Shown here: positions 5,598-13,315 of the stretch, piece by piece
How positions within the stretch are numbered: position 1 is the first letter of the stretch
Layout of the letters: each line of letters opens with the position of its first letter
NCBI GenBank assembly: GCA_035293765.1
Contig: DATGMF010000006.1
Span: 1 to 34,151 of the forward strand
Length of the DNA stretch: 34,151 nt
DNA from: DASRHT01 sp035293765
Lineage (GTDB): Bacteria > Chloroflexota > Ktedonobacteria > Ktedonobacterales > Ktedonobacteraceae
Reading direction: 5' to 3'
Notes under the pieces: generated by a model
Seen by the model: only the letters and a program-made list of their open reading frames with translations
Told to the model about the DNA's origin: nothing
The model's database searches: none
Program-made: the position numbers and the translations under genes

Positions 5598-8306
5598 TCA
5601 CAGCCGTTGTTGTAAATCTGCACACAGCTTCGCTACTTGCTCCACGGTGCTGGCCTGACAGACCTGTTCTGCGACCTCGCTGAGCTGCTCAAAAGAGAAT
5701 CCCTCAAGCGCGGCACGTACCGTTGGGATGGCGGTGGGGGCCATGCTTAGTTCGTTCACCCCCAACCCCACCAGAACAGGAGCGAGCACGGGATCGCCCG
5801 CCATCTCGCCACAGACCGCGACCGGTTTCCCCTTGTTGCGCGCGGCGGTTGCCAGGTGGCGAATCTGGCGCAACACTGCCGGCTGCATCGGGTTGTAGAG
5901 ATAGGCAACGGCGATATTGGTGCGGTCACAGGCCAGCGTGTACTGCGTCAGATCGTTTGAGCCGATGCTGAAGAAGTCTACCCGTTGCGCCAGCTCTGTT
6001 GCCATGACGATGGTCGAAGGCACCTCAACCATGATGCCGAGTGGCACACTGGCAGGTACCTTGATGCCGCGCTGCACACGTCCATTGTAGACGCGCTGAA
6101 AAATGGTCTGGATCTCCTCTACCTCTTCAATAGTAGTAACCATTGGCACCATGATATGCAAATTGATGCCGGCATCGGCTGCTGCCAGCAGGATGGCGCT
6201 CAATTGTTGTTCCAACAACTCTGGGTGGGCCAGGTGGATGCGCACGCCGCGCAGGCCGAGGGCGGGATTGGCTTCGTGAACTGTGCCGATGACCGATTGC
6301 AGCGCGGGCATTGGTTTATCCGCGCCCGCGTCGAGGGTGCGAACGGTGATGGGTTTGTTCTGCATAGCCGGTGAGCCGCTAAAGGCGCGAAAAACGCTGG
6401 CGTACTGGCGGCGCTGCTCTTCCTCGTCCGGCATGGTGGCGGCGCTGGCGAAGAGGAACTCGGTGCGCAGCAGCCCAATGCCTTCGGCTCCCCACTGGCG
6501 CGCAGCCTCTGCTTCGGCCTCGCTGCCGACGTTTGCCAGCAGGTGAATCTGGCTATCGCCCAGATACAATGGAGCCTGAGTCCGGCGCGCTCTGGCCTGA
6601 AGGGTTGCTTTTTGCTGTTGCAGGACCGCCAGCCGCTCGGTGATAGCGCTACGGATATCAGGCGAGGGGCGCAGGTAGAGAAAGCCGTTGTCGGCATCCA
6701 GCCCCAGTTCATCCCCGGGCTGGATCACGTTCAGCGCGAGTTCGTCCAGGCCAGCAAGAGCGGGAATGCCCAGGGCGCGCGCCAGGATCGCGGCATGGGC
6801 GGTTGGCCCTCCCAGCACGGTGACGATCCCCATGATCGTCTCGGGACGCAACTTCGCCGTATCCGATGGTGCCAGATCGCGGGCAACGAGAATAACCGGG
6901 CGGTCAATGGCGCTCAGGTCTTGCTCAGAGGTCCCCATGTCGCGCAAATGGCGCACTGCTCTGCTGGCAGCATCGCGTATATCGGCGGCGCGACCTGCCA
7001 GCAGCGGATTTTTCAATGTTGCCAGGGTCGCAGCCTGCTGCTCCCCAACATTGGCGAGCGCGCTGGCGGCGTCGATATGCTGCTCGGCAATCAAGCGCAG
7101 GGAGGCATCCAGTAAAAGGGGATCGCGCAACATCAGCTCCTGTGCCTCGATAATCGCTGCCTCCCCCGGACCTACCCGTCTCTGAAGCTGCTGCGCCAGT
7201 GTTTGCAGTTCCTCAATCGTTGCCTGAAGAGCCTGACGCAGGCGGTCTTGCTCAGCCGTAACCTGGGCGGGCGGGATGGTCCGCTGTTCCAGTGCATCGA
7301 GCGAGGGAGCGCCTGGCATATATAACAATGCGGGACCAAGAGCTACCCCCGCCGATGCGGTAATACCCTGCCAGACATTACCGGCTTGTCCAGCAGGACG
7401 CTGCGAAGCAGGTTTTGCACTCGCGGCTGGTTTAGCCTGCTGCTCCTGTTTCTGCTCAGGCTCTGCTTCATAGAAGCCCGCCTGCGCTAGCTTCTCCAGG
7501 GCGGCAAGAGCCGCCTGGGCATCTTTGCCAGAGGCGGAAAGGGTGATGGTATCGCCTTTGCGCGCGCCCAGCGAGAGAATGCCGATGATGCTGGTTGCGT
7601 CAACCTGTTTGCCATGTCCCTGTGCCTGGATGGTCGCCTGGAAGCGCGCCGCCGTTTGCACAAAGAGGCTGGCGGGACGAGCATGCAGTCCAAGCGGGTT
7701 CGTGAGCGTAATTTGTAGCGTATGGGCCTCTGGGGCAGGGCAACCGCCAGGGATTGCCCCTACGGCGGAGGAACCTTCCTTGCCGCCAATTGTAGGGGCA
7801 GGGCTCGCCCCTGCCTTGTAGGGACCCGATTGATCGCGTCCACTGGCATTGGCGGGCGGAATATCAAGACCATCCTTTGCGGTTGCCTCTTGCTCGAATG
7901 GTTTCAATTGTTGCAATTGGGCAGGGGTTGCAATTTTTTCGGCGGCTGCCTTCACCTGGGCCAGCGAATGCCCAAGCGAGGCTTCGAGGGCTGCCGTCAC
8001 AGCTCCCTCCACCAGCGGCGCATAGGTGAGCGTCACGCGACGGCGCTGCTCGTCGTCCAGCATTTCGAGCGCCATTTCGGTCGAGAGGATCGCGCTACCC
8101 AGATCGAGCAGGATCAGCACGCCATCCGTATCATCGGCTGTCTGAATTGCTGTAAGGATCACATCAGCCGACGTGCCCAGAACGCCATCGCCTGCCCCTC
8201 CGCCTGCTATAATGCGAACTGCGCCCTTTGTCATCTGACCTGCAAGCTCGGCGACGCCTGCCGCGAGTTGGGCGCTATGTGCCACAATAACCAGTCCCAC
8301 CGTCAT
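5598..8306 (-). CDS. dhaM: DhaM-HPr-Enzyme I fusion, PEP-dependent phosphotransfer protein of dihydroxyacetone kinase
   Basis: A 902-residue, three-domain phosphorelay. The EIIA-Man-like DhaM domain (1-140) has active His10 (IVAHS). HPr (about 196-282) has His208 in GLHARPAS. A full-length Enzyme I (310-902) has phospho-His504 in GGPTAHAAILAR and catalytic Cys832 in CGEMAGDP. E. coli DhaM has only part of Enzyme I, whereas here the PEP-binding domain is present, so the protein can pass phosphate from PEP to DhaL-bound ADP without a separate PtsI. Linkers are Gln/Ala/Pro-rich, and linker 1 (143-195) contains sequence encoded by palindromic repeats. The start is supported by GGGAG before ATG 8306. 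It is the last gene of the dhaK-dhaL-dhaM row. Confidence 0.93.
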   Translation of the reverse strand: MTVGLVIVAHSAQLAAGVAELAGQMTKGAVRIIAGGGAGDGVLGTSADVILTAIQTADDTDGVLILLDLGSAILSTEMALEMLDDEQRRRVTLTYAPLVEGAVTAALEASLGHSLAQVKAAAEKIATPAQLQQLKPFEQEATAKDGLDIPPANASGRDQSGPYKAGASPAPTIGGKEGSSAVGAIPGGCPAPEAHTLQITLTNPLGLHARPASLFVQTAARFQATIQAQGHGKQVDATSIIGILSLGARKGDTITLSASGKDAQAALAALEKLAQAGFYEAEPEQKQEQQAKPAASAKPASQRPAGQAGNVWQGITASAGVALGPALLYMPGAPSLDALEQRTIPPAQVTAEQDRLRQALQATIEELQTLAQQLQRRVGPGEAAIIEAQELMLRDPLLLDASLRLIAEQHIDAASALANVGEQQAATLATLKNPLLAGRAADIRDAASRAVRHLRDMGTSEQDLSAIDRPVILVARDLAPSDTAKLRPETIMGIVTVLGGPTAHAAILARALGIPALAGLDELALNVIQPGDELGLDADNGFLYLRPSPDIRSAITERLAVLQQQKATLQARARRTQAPLYLGDSQIHLLANVGSEAEAEAARQWGAEGIGLLRTEFLFASAATMPDEEEQRRQYASVFRAFSGSPAMQNKPITVRTLDAGADKPMPALQSVIGTVHEANPALGLRGVRIHLAHPELLEQQLSAILLAAADAGINLHIMVPMVTTIEEVEEIQTIFQRVYNGRVQRGIKVPASVPLGIMVEVPSTIVMATELAQRVDFFSIGSNDLTQYTLACDRTNIAVAYLYNPMQPAVLRQIRHLATAARNKGKPVAVCGEMAGDPVLAPVLVGLGVNELSMAPTAIPTVRAALEGFSFEQLSEVAEQVCQASTVEQVAKLCADLQQRL
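7732..7824. repeat. Family B and A palindromic repeats inside dhaM coding sequence
   Basis: Family B copy at 7732-7763 (AGGGCAACCGCCAGGGATTG) and family A copy at 7792-7824 (GTAGGGGCAGGGCTCGCCCC). Read on the minus strand they encode the linker stretch 'KAGASPAPTIGG...AVGAIPGGC' between the DhaM and HPr domains. Both are in frame and lie in a flexible, non-conserved linker. Confidence 0.7.
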
Positions 8307-8336
8307 GCCTGTATTCTCCCTCTAGTGCATTTCCAT

Positions 8337-8364
8337 TTGACATTTTCGCGTTGGATGCTATACT
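8337..8364 (+). promoter_or_regulatory. Strong sigma-70-type promoter pointing antisense into dhaL
   Basis: Perfect TTGACA (8337-8342), a 16-bp spacer and TATACT (8359-8364) with an extended TGC. Transcription would start near 8371 and run against dhaL. No plus-strand gene lies downstream, so this may make an antisense RNA. Confidence 0.5.
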
Positions 8365-8367
8365 TGT

Positions 8368-8414
8368 CCTCAAGGGAGGCGGCGGGAGCCAGTGGCTACT
8401 CGACCCGCTTGAGG
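8368..8414. terminator. Hairpin at the dhaL 3' end / dhaL-dhaM junction
   Basis: Outer arms CCTCAAG (8368-8374) and CTTGAGG (8408-8414), inner arms AGCCA (8387-8391) and TGGCT (8393-8397). It spans the dhaL stop codon. There is no T-tract on either strand, so it may act as an mRNA-stability or attenuation structure rather than a classic terminator. Confidence 0.4.
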
Positions 8415-9034
8415 GTACTGAAATCTGAGAGGCTGCGCACTATCAGCCAGCTTGATGTCGCGCCCGGGTCCTGGTGTCCAATGCTGCGCTCCCCTAGATA
8501 GCTTGCGCGCCCTTTGGTTGCCTGCATCGGGATGGTCGCTTTCATCCCCTCTTCTGCTGCCGCGGCTGCACGAGCGGTAATCTCGGTGATATCCTTTCCT
8601 TGAGCCAGGGCCTCTTTCGCACTATCGACGGCGGGAGTGAGCGCGTCCACCATTGTTTTTTCGCCAGGCTGGGCCTTGCCACGGGCCACAATGCCGCCGA
8701 GAAAAGCGTCCAGCATCGCCACAAGATCGGCAGGAGCAAGTTCCTGCTTGCCCGTCACGGCTGTGGCGGCCCGCAAAAATGCAGTTCCATAGAGCGGACC
8801 GCTCGCGCCTCCCACGGTGGAGATGAGCGTCATGCCGACCGTTTTTAAGCGGCTGGCTATCTCCATCGTTGCCATATCTGGAAATTTAGCGCGAATAGCT
8901 GTGAAGCCGCGATCCATATTAATGCCGTGATCCGCGTCGCCAATAGGCGAATCGAGCTGAGTCAGGTACTGCGCATTCTCGTGCAACACATCGGCTATGC
9001 GCTCTAACCAGCTCATAATCTGTTCGTTCGTCAT
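8396..9034 (-). CDS. dhaL: Dihydroxyacetone kinase ADP-binding subunit DhaL
   Basis: A 212-residue DhaL. The Mg-ADP-binding loop is seen in DSPIGDADHG (28-37), with Asp28, Asp33 and Asp35 matching the metal-binding aspartates of the family. The nucleotide motif 'GGASGPLYGTAF' and the 'GEKTMVDAL' helix follow, and the C-terminus has the 'KGRASYLGERSIGHQDPGA' signature. In the PEP-dependent enzymes DhaL holds ADP permanently, takes phosphate from DhaM and transfers it to dihydroxyacetone on DhaK. It lies 89 bp upstream of the dhaM fusion and 198 bp downstream of dhaK. AAAGGA lies upstream of the ATG, with a rather long spacing. Confidence 0.94.
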   Translation of the reverse strand: MTNEQIMSWLERIADVLHENAQYLTQLDSPIGDADHGINMDRGFTAIRAKFPDMATMEIASRLKTVGMTLISTVGGASGPLYGTAFLRAATAVTGKQELAPADLVAMLDAFLGGIVARGKAQPGEKTMVDALTPAVDSAKEALAQGKDITEITARAAAAAEEGMKATIPMQATKGRASYLGERSIGHQDPGATSSWLIVRSLSDFSTLKRVE

Positions 9035-9109
9035 CGATGTACGGTCCTTTGATAAAATATACGGGTTTTGCTATCAAGTGACTAGCGGCCCTGCCGGGTG
9101 CCGACTGAC

Positions 9110-9210
9110 GCGATAAAGCGGACGCGATAAATCAGGTCCCTACGAAGGTTTACATGACCTGTAATGAAGGTCAGGCGATAAAGCGGACGCGATAAATCGG
9201 GTCCCTACGA
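9110..9210. repeat. Two 36-bp direct repeats (family C) between dhaK and dhaL
   Basis: Copies at 9110-9145 and 9175-9210 begin GCGATAAAGCGGACGCGATA and end GGTCCCTACGA. They differ at one base and have a 65-bp period. The 29 bp between them contains TGACCT/AGGTCA inverted arms. A diverged relative lies at 10318-10366. Confidence 0.7.
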
Positions 9211-9232
9211 CATGCGACTGGGCCTGCTCTCC

Positions 9233-10234
9233 TTATACGCCCCAGCGCAGCGCGGATGTGTGAACGGGAGCATCCCAGTAGCGGGTCAGCTCGTCGTCGA
9301 GGCGCACCAGGGTGATGGAGCAGCCAGCCATTTCCAGAGATGTGATGTAGTTGCCGACCAGCGAGCGGGCAATGCTGATCCGTTTGCCTTGCAGGATGCG
9401 GTTGAGCGCGTTGTACACAATGTATAGCTCAATGAGCGGAGTGCCCCCCATGCCGTTGACCATTGCCAGCACGTTCTCACCGGACTTGAGGCCCAGATCT
9501 TCGATGATGGGCGTTACCAGCATGTCCGTAATATCGTCGGCGGGAGCCAGCTTGACGCGGCGTCGTCCTGGTTCGCCGTGGATGCCGATGCCAATCTCCA
9601 TCTCATCGTCGCCCAACTCAAAGGTTGGTTGGCCCGCTGTTGGCACAGTGCAGGAGGTGAGAGCCATGCCCATGCTACGCCCCTGGCTGTTGACTCTGCG
9701 GGCGAGCTCCGCCACTTTTTCCAGAGGCGCTTTCGTTTCCGCGAAGCCGCCGACGATTTTCTCCAGCAAAACGGTCACGCCAACGCCGCGCCGGCCTGCC
9801 GTGTAGAGGCTATCCTGCACCGCTACGTCGTCATTGGTAACGACGCTCTCGACCTGGACACCGTTGGCGGCGGCCAGCTCCGCCGCCATCTCGAAGTTGA
9901 GCACGTCGCCGGTATAGTTCTTGACGATGTGAAGCACCCCGACTCCTCCATCGACGGCCTGGGTGGCTGCCAGCATCTGGTCGGGGACCGGTGAGGTGAA
10001 AACAGCGCCAGGACAGGCGGCGTCAAGCATGCCCATGCCAACGAAGCCGCCATGCATCGGCTCATGGCCGCTGCCACCACCAGAAATAACGCCAACCTTG
10101 CCTCGCACCGGAGCATCTTTGCGGACAATGATCTGCTGCTCCAGATCCACGCGAATCAGGTCAGGATGGGCGGCAGCCATCCCCGCCATCGCCTCTTTGA
10201 CTGCCATTTCAGGCTTGTTGATCAGTTTCTTCAT
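9233..10234 (-). CDS. dhaK: Dihydroxyacetone kinase substrate-binding subunit DhaK
   Basis: A 333-residue DhaK. It carries the 'GGGSGHEP' loop with His57 and the substrate-binding His219 in 'IGIHGEPG', which in known enzymes forms a covalent hemiaminal with dihydroxyacetone. An additional NYTGD motif is visible. Its length matches PTS-type DhaK rather than the fused ATP-dependent kinases, in keeping with the separate DhaL and DhaM. The start at 10234 was preferred over an upstream frame extension because AGAAGGAG lies just before it and family similarity (MKKLINKPE) begins there. It makes dihydroxyacetone phosphate in the cytoplasm. It is part of the same-strand glycerol block; the gap to glpD is filled with repeat elements. 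Confidence 0.95.
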   Translation of the reverse strand: MKKLINKPEMAVKEAMAGMAAAHPDLIRVDLEQQIIVRKDAPVRGKVGVISGGGSGHEPMHGGFVGMGMLDAACPGAVFTSPVPDQMLAATQAVDGGVGVLHIVKNYTGDVLNFEMAAELAAANGVQVESVVTNDDVAVQDSLYTAGRRGVGVTVLLEKIVGGFAETKAPLEKVAELARRVNSQGRSMGMALTSCTVPTAGQPTFELGDDEMEIGIGIHGEPGRRRVKLAPADDITDMLVTPIIEDLGLKSGENVLAMVNGMGGTPLIELYIVYNALNRILQGKRISIARSLVGNYITSLEMAGCSITLVRLDDELTRYWDAPVHTSALRWGV

Positions 10235-10256
10235 GACTTTCTCCTTCTCGCAACCT

Positions 10257-10366
10257 GTAGGGGGCAATCCCTCGCGGTTGCCCCTATAGTTTCCGTTCGG
10301 CCTCGACGGTTATGCGTCGGGAACGCGATAAATCGCGGGCGGGCGCGGTAAACCTGGCCCCTACGA
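10257..10366. repeat. Family B and family C repeats between glpD and dhaK
   Basis: The B copy at 10257-10287 forms a GGGGCAA/TTGCCCC hairpin. The C-like copy at 10318-10366 has GGGAACGCGATAAATCGCG and ends CCCCTACGA. The last bases of the C-like copy supply the glpD stop codon (TAG, minus strand 10363-10361), so the repeat has become the end of the gene. Confidence 0.65.
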
Positions 10367-12064
10367 AGCACTGGCCTCGGCTGTTATGTGTTCGGCGGCC
10401 ATCTGTTGTTGTATGGCAGTGCGATATGCATCAATCATAGCCTGTTGCTGGCCGGGCGTCCAGTGAAGCTCCTGGGCCATAAGCGCGGCCACCTGGTCAA
10501 CGATGCCCAGACCGCGTTGACGATCTTCCAGCGTGATGGAGGTGCGGCGCGCCAGGATATCGTAAGGGGTCATAGCCATTTCCTGGCGGCAGGCGTAGAG
10601 AACCTCAGCCCGGATATAGGGCAGGTCGTCGATCAGCCGTGACGCCAGCGACGGGTCCCCGGCGGTCATGTCTAATAGCGCGAAGGCGTTCGTGCCGTAG
10701 CTTCTTTTTAGCTGCTCAATAATATCGGCAGCCAGACCGAGTTCCGTTGCCCGGCGGGTGATGGCCTTTTGTTGGCTGGACCAGCCCGCGCTTCCCTGCA
10801 ACGGCATATGTTCCGTGGGATGCACAACTTTGGAGCCATCGCGACGATTGAGCACATCCACAGTATCCTGAGCCATGCGCCGGTAGGTTGTAAGCTTGCC
10901 ACCGACGATAGTCACAAGGCCCGAATCGCCTTGCAGCACCACATGCGTGCGTGAAAGCTTTGCCGTCGATTGTCCTGGTTTGTTCGGTTTTACCAGAGGA
11001 CGATAGCCGGAATAGACGCTGATAATATCGTCCCGTGTAAGCTGTATTGAAAGGTAGCGTTTAAGATGATTCAAAAGGTAAGTAATATCTTCGTGTGAAG
11101 CAATGGGATGATCGAGATCGCCGGTGCCGGTATCGGTGGTGCCGTAAATGGCGCGGGACTCCCACGGGACAATAAACAGGATGCGCTTGTCGTCGGTCTC
11201 GGGCAGCACAATCGCGCTATCACCCAGTTGCAACGTCTCGCGAGAAAAAACCAGGTGTACGCCTTTGCTTGGCTCGACTTTAACTTCTGGCTCTTCGCCG
11301 GTGAGCGCCTCTAGCTGCTCAGCATAGATGCCGGTGGCATTGACGATATGCCTGGCTCGTACCGTCACTTCCTGGTTGGCGATATAGTCGCAGACATGCG
11401 CTCCGCAAACCTTGCCGTTTTCCATCACAAATGAGGTAACGCCGGCGTAGTTTGCAATCGTAGCGCCGTACTGGGCCGCCGTGCGGATCAGCGTCATGGT
11501 GAGGCGGGCATCGTGGGTCTGTCCGTCGTAGTAGACGTAGCCAGATTTCAGCTCGTCCGTTACCAGGGAGGGAGCCATCTTCATCACCTGCTCGCGGCTC
11601 AAGCGGTGGTGGCGGCGGATATTGCGTCGGCCCGCGAGCAGGTCATAGAGCCAGAGTCCGACATCAAGGATCAGGCCGAGGCCAACGCCTCCAGGCGTAG
11701 TAAATGGGATGCCGACCGGGTGACGATCATGTTCGTAGATGGGTAGCACAAAGGCCACCGGATGGACAAGAAATGGGGCGTTCTGGAGAAGCAGGCCGCG
11801 CTCAACCAGCGCCTCATGCACCAGAGCAAAATCGAAGTTGGGCAGGTAGCGAATGCCCCCATGCACAAGCTTGGTCGATTTACTGCTCGTGCTGCTGGCG
11901 AAATCGTTTTTTTCGACCAGCGCCACTTTGTATCCGCGCGCGACAGCATCCAGGGCGACGCCAGCGCCTGTAATACCACCGCCGATAACGAGAACGTCAA
12001 AGCGTTCGCTCTCCAGAAGAGATAAATTGTGTTGGCGTACCGTTGATGATAGCGGTTGCATCAT
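10361..12064 (-). CDS. glpD: Aerobic glycerol-3-phosphate dehydrogenase (FAD)
   Basis: About 567 residues. The FAD-binding Rossmann motif is 'VIGGGITGAGVALDA' (26-40), followed by 'SSKSTKLVHGGIRYL', the hallmark of GlpD/GlpO. The C-terminal DAO_C domain ends the protein. It oxidises glycerol-3-phosphate to dihydroxyacetone phosphate at the membrane and passes electrons to quinone. The start is uncertain: two adjacent ATGs at 12064 and 12061 match the family start, but no clear Shine-Dalgarno precedes them. The frame stays open upstream to 12232, overlapping the glpF end, and that extension looks non-coding. It lies between glpF and dhaK in the glycerol block. The last codon and stop come from a palindromic repeat. 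Confidence 0.93.
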   Translation of the reverse strand: MMQPLSSTVRQHNLSLLESERFDVLVIGGGITGAGVALDAVARGYKVALVEKNDFASSTSSKSTKLVHGGIRYLPNFDFALVHEALVERGLLLQNAPFLVHPVAFVLPIYEHDRHPVGIPFTTPGGVGLGLILDVGLWLYDLLAGRRNIRRHHRLSREQVMKMAPSLVTDELKSGYVYYDGQTHDARLTMTLIRTAAQYGATIANYAGVTSFVMENGKVCGAHVCDYIANQEVTVRARHIVNATGIYAEQLEALTGEEPEVKVEPSKGVHLVFSRETLQLGDSAIVLPETDDKRILFIVPWESRAIYGTTDTGTGDLDHPIASHEDITYLLNHLKRYLSIQLTRDDIISVYSGYRPLVKPNKPGQSTAKLSRTHVVLQGDSGLVTIVGGKLTTYRRMAQDTVDVLNRRDGSKVVHPTEHMPLQGSAGWSSQQKAITRRATELGLAADIIEQLKRSYGTNAFALLDMTAGDPSLASRLIDDLPYIRAEVLYACRQEMAMTPYDILARRTSITLEDRQRGLGIVDQVAALMAQELHWTPGQQQAMIDAYRTAIQQQMAAEHITAEASAS

Positions 12065-12164
12065 GGTTGTAAAGAGGCGGATGTAAGCCAAATAGTGCGT
12101 ATGGGAACATGCGCCGATTCCCTGGCCTGATTTGCCCTCTATCCGCCTCTTATCCTTTCTTGCA

Positions 12165-13052
12165 TTACTCAAACGTTCGAGTGCGCTCATAGCTGGGCTC
12201 TCGCACAGCTTCCCCTGTTGTAATAGTATCACCTGACTGCGTTAACCCTTTAGCAGCCAGCACTCTGCCCATCGTGAAGTCGTAGATCAGAGCGCCAACC
12301 GCACCACCAAGCAGAGGCGCGACTATCGGAATCCAGGTGTAGGAGTTGAACGAGTTCCATCCGCCGCCGACGATAGTGATCCAGAGCCGTGGGCCAAAGT
12401 CACGAGCCGGGTTGATGGCGTATCCGGTGTTCAGGCCGAACGAAGCGCCAATCGCCACGATGAGCAGGCCGATAATCAGCGGGTTCAGGTTGCCCTGAAC
12501 GGGCTGGTTGCGACCATCGACGATGGCGAGAATCAGACCGACCAGCAGCGCGGTACCGATGAATTCGTCACCAAAGGCTCCGAACCCTCCCACAAACGCT
12601 TTCTTGCTGGTGTAGAACACATTGCCTACCCCCTTAACTGGATCGGCAATGTTTGCCCCTTGCAGATAGTTGTTGATGCCCCCTTTGTACACAAAGTAAA
12701 GGATAGCTGCTGCCACGAACGCTCCCAGCAACTGAGCAGCCCAGTAATAGAGTACCTTTTTCCAGGGGAATCGTCCAGTTACCGCAAAGCCCAGAGTGAC
12801 CGCCGGGTTGATATGAGCGCCGCTGACCGCGCCCGCGACATAGATGCCCAGCATGACGGCGAGGCCCCATCCCCAGATGATGAGCATCCAGGTGTTGGCG
12901 AAGGGGAAGGGTGATATCTTATTGAAGAGTAAAAAGCTTGCTACGCAACCGTCGCCGAAGAGGATCAGCACCATCGTACCGAAGAACTCGGCGATCATCT
13001 CACCATAAAGTCCCGCATAAAGTGGGGAAGGCTTGGTTACTGCCTGTCTCAT
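12165..13052 (-). CDS. glpF: Glycerol uptake facilitator (aquaglyceroporin)
   Basis: A 295-residue MIP-family channel with six membrane helices. The two half-helix motifs are NPA (82-84, AHINPAVTLGF) and NPARD (214-218). The Asp after NPAR is the mark of glycerol-conducting rather than water-selective channels. AAAAGGAG sits 8 bases before ATG 13052; an in-frame GTG nine bases upstream overlaps the Shine-Dalgarno and is not the start. It admits glycerol by facilitated diffusion, trapped by GlpK encoded 259 bp upstream. It ends with an Arg/Thr-rich cytoplasmic tail. Confidence 0.95.
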   Translation of the reverse strand: MRQAVTKPSPLYAGLYGEMIAEFFGTMVLILFGDGCVASFLLFNKISPFPFANTWMLIIWGWGLAVMLGIYVAGAVSGAHINPAVTLGFAVTGRFPWKKVLYYWAAQLLGAFVAAAILYFVYKGGINNYLQGANIADPVKGVGNVFYTSKKAFVGGFGAFGDEFIGTALLVGLILAIVDGRNQPVQGNLNPLIIGLLIVAIGASFGLNTGYAINPARDFGPRLWITIVGGGWNSFNSYTWIPIVAPLLGGAVGALIYDFTMGRVLAAKGLTQSGDTITTGEAVREPSYERTRTFE

Positions 13053-13155
13053 AATGCTCACTCCTTTTGCCTGACAAAACCGAGATAAAACGGAGTTGCA
13101 CTACAGGGCCAATGGTCCAATACTATCAAGTCGTTATACAACGGAGAAACGGTCT

Positions 13156-13181
13156 GTAGGGGCAGGGCTTGCCCCTGCCCT
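13156..13181. repeat. REP-like element, family A
   Basis: A clean copy, GTAGGGGCAGGGCTTGCCCC followed by TGCCCT, with arms GGGGCAGGG and CCCCTGCCC around a short loop. It lies in the glpK-glpF gap. Confidence 0.7.
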
Positions 13182-13290
13182 AAGACGGGCTCATTTTACA
13201 GCTATTACGCTTTACATATACAGATGTCCGTGAGTGAACTTGACCTGTCATGTGGTCATAATGTAAGCTCAACAAAACCAACGGGCATGG

Positions 13291-13315
13291 GTAACCCGCT
13301 ATAATAGCGGGTTAC
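13291..13315 (-). terminator. Perfect hairpin covering the glpK stop codon
   Basis: An 11-bp perfect stem, GTAACCCGCTA (13291-13301) with TAGCGGGTTAC (13305-13315), and a 3-base loop. The glpK stop codon lies inside the stem (13312-13314). Downstream on the minus strand there is no good T-run until GGTTTTG. It may be a weak terminator or 3'-end stabiliser that keeps glpK expression apart from glpF. Confidence 0.5.

Noticed and set aside
9110..9210. A second CRISPR array in the dhaK-dhaL gap
   Set aside because: The repeat resembles a family C element also present at 10318, the spacer is palindromic and only two copies exist.
13241..13258. TGACC/GGTCA inverted repeat in the glpK-glpF gap as an operator
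   Set aside because: Arms are only 5 bp and no promoter boxes fit around it.
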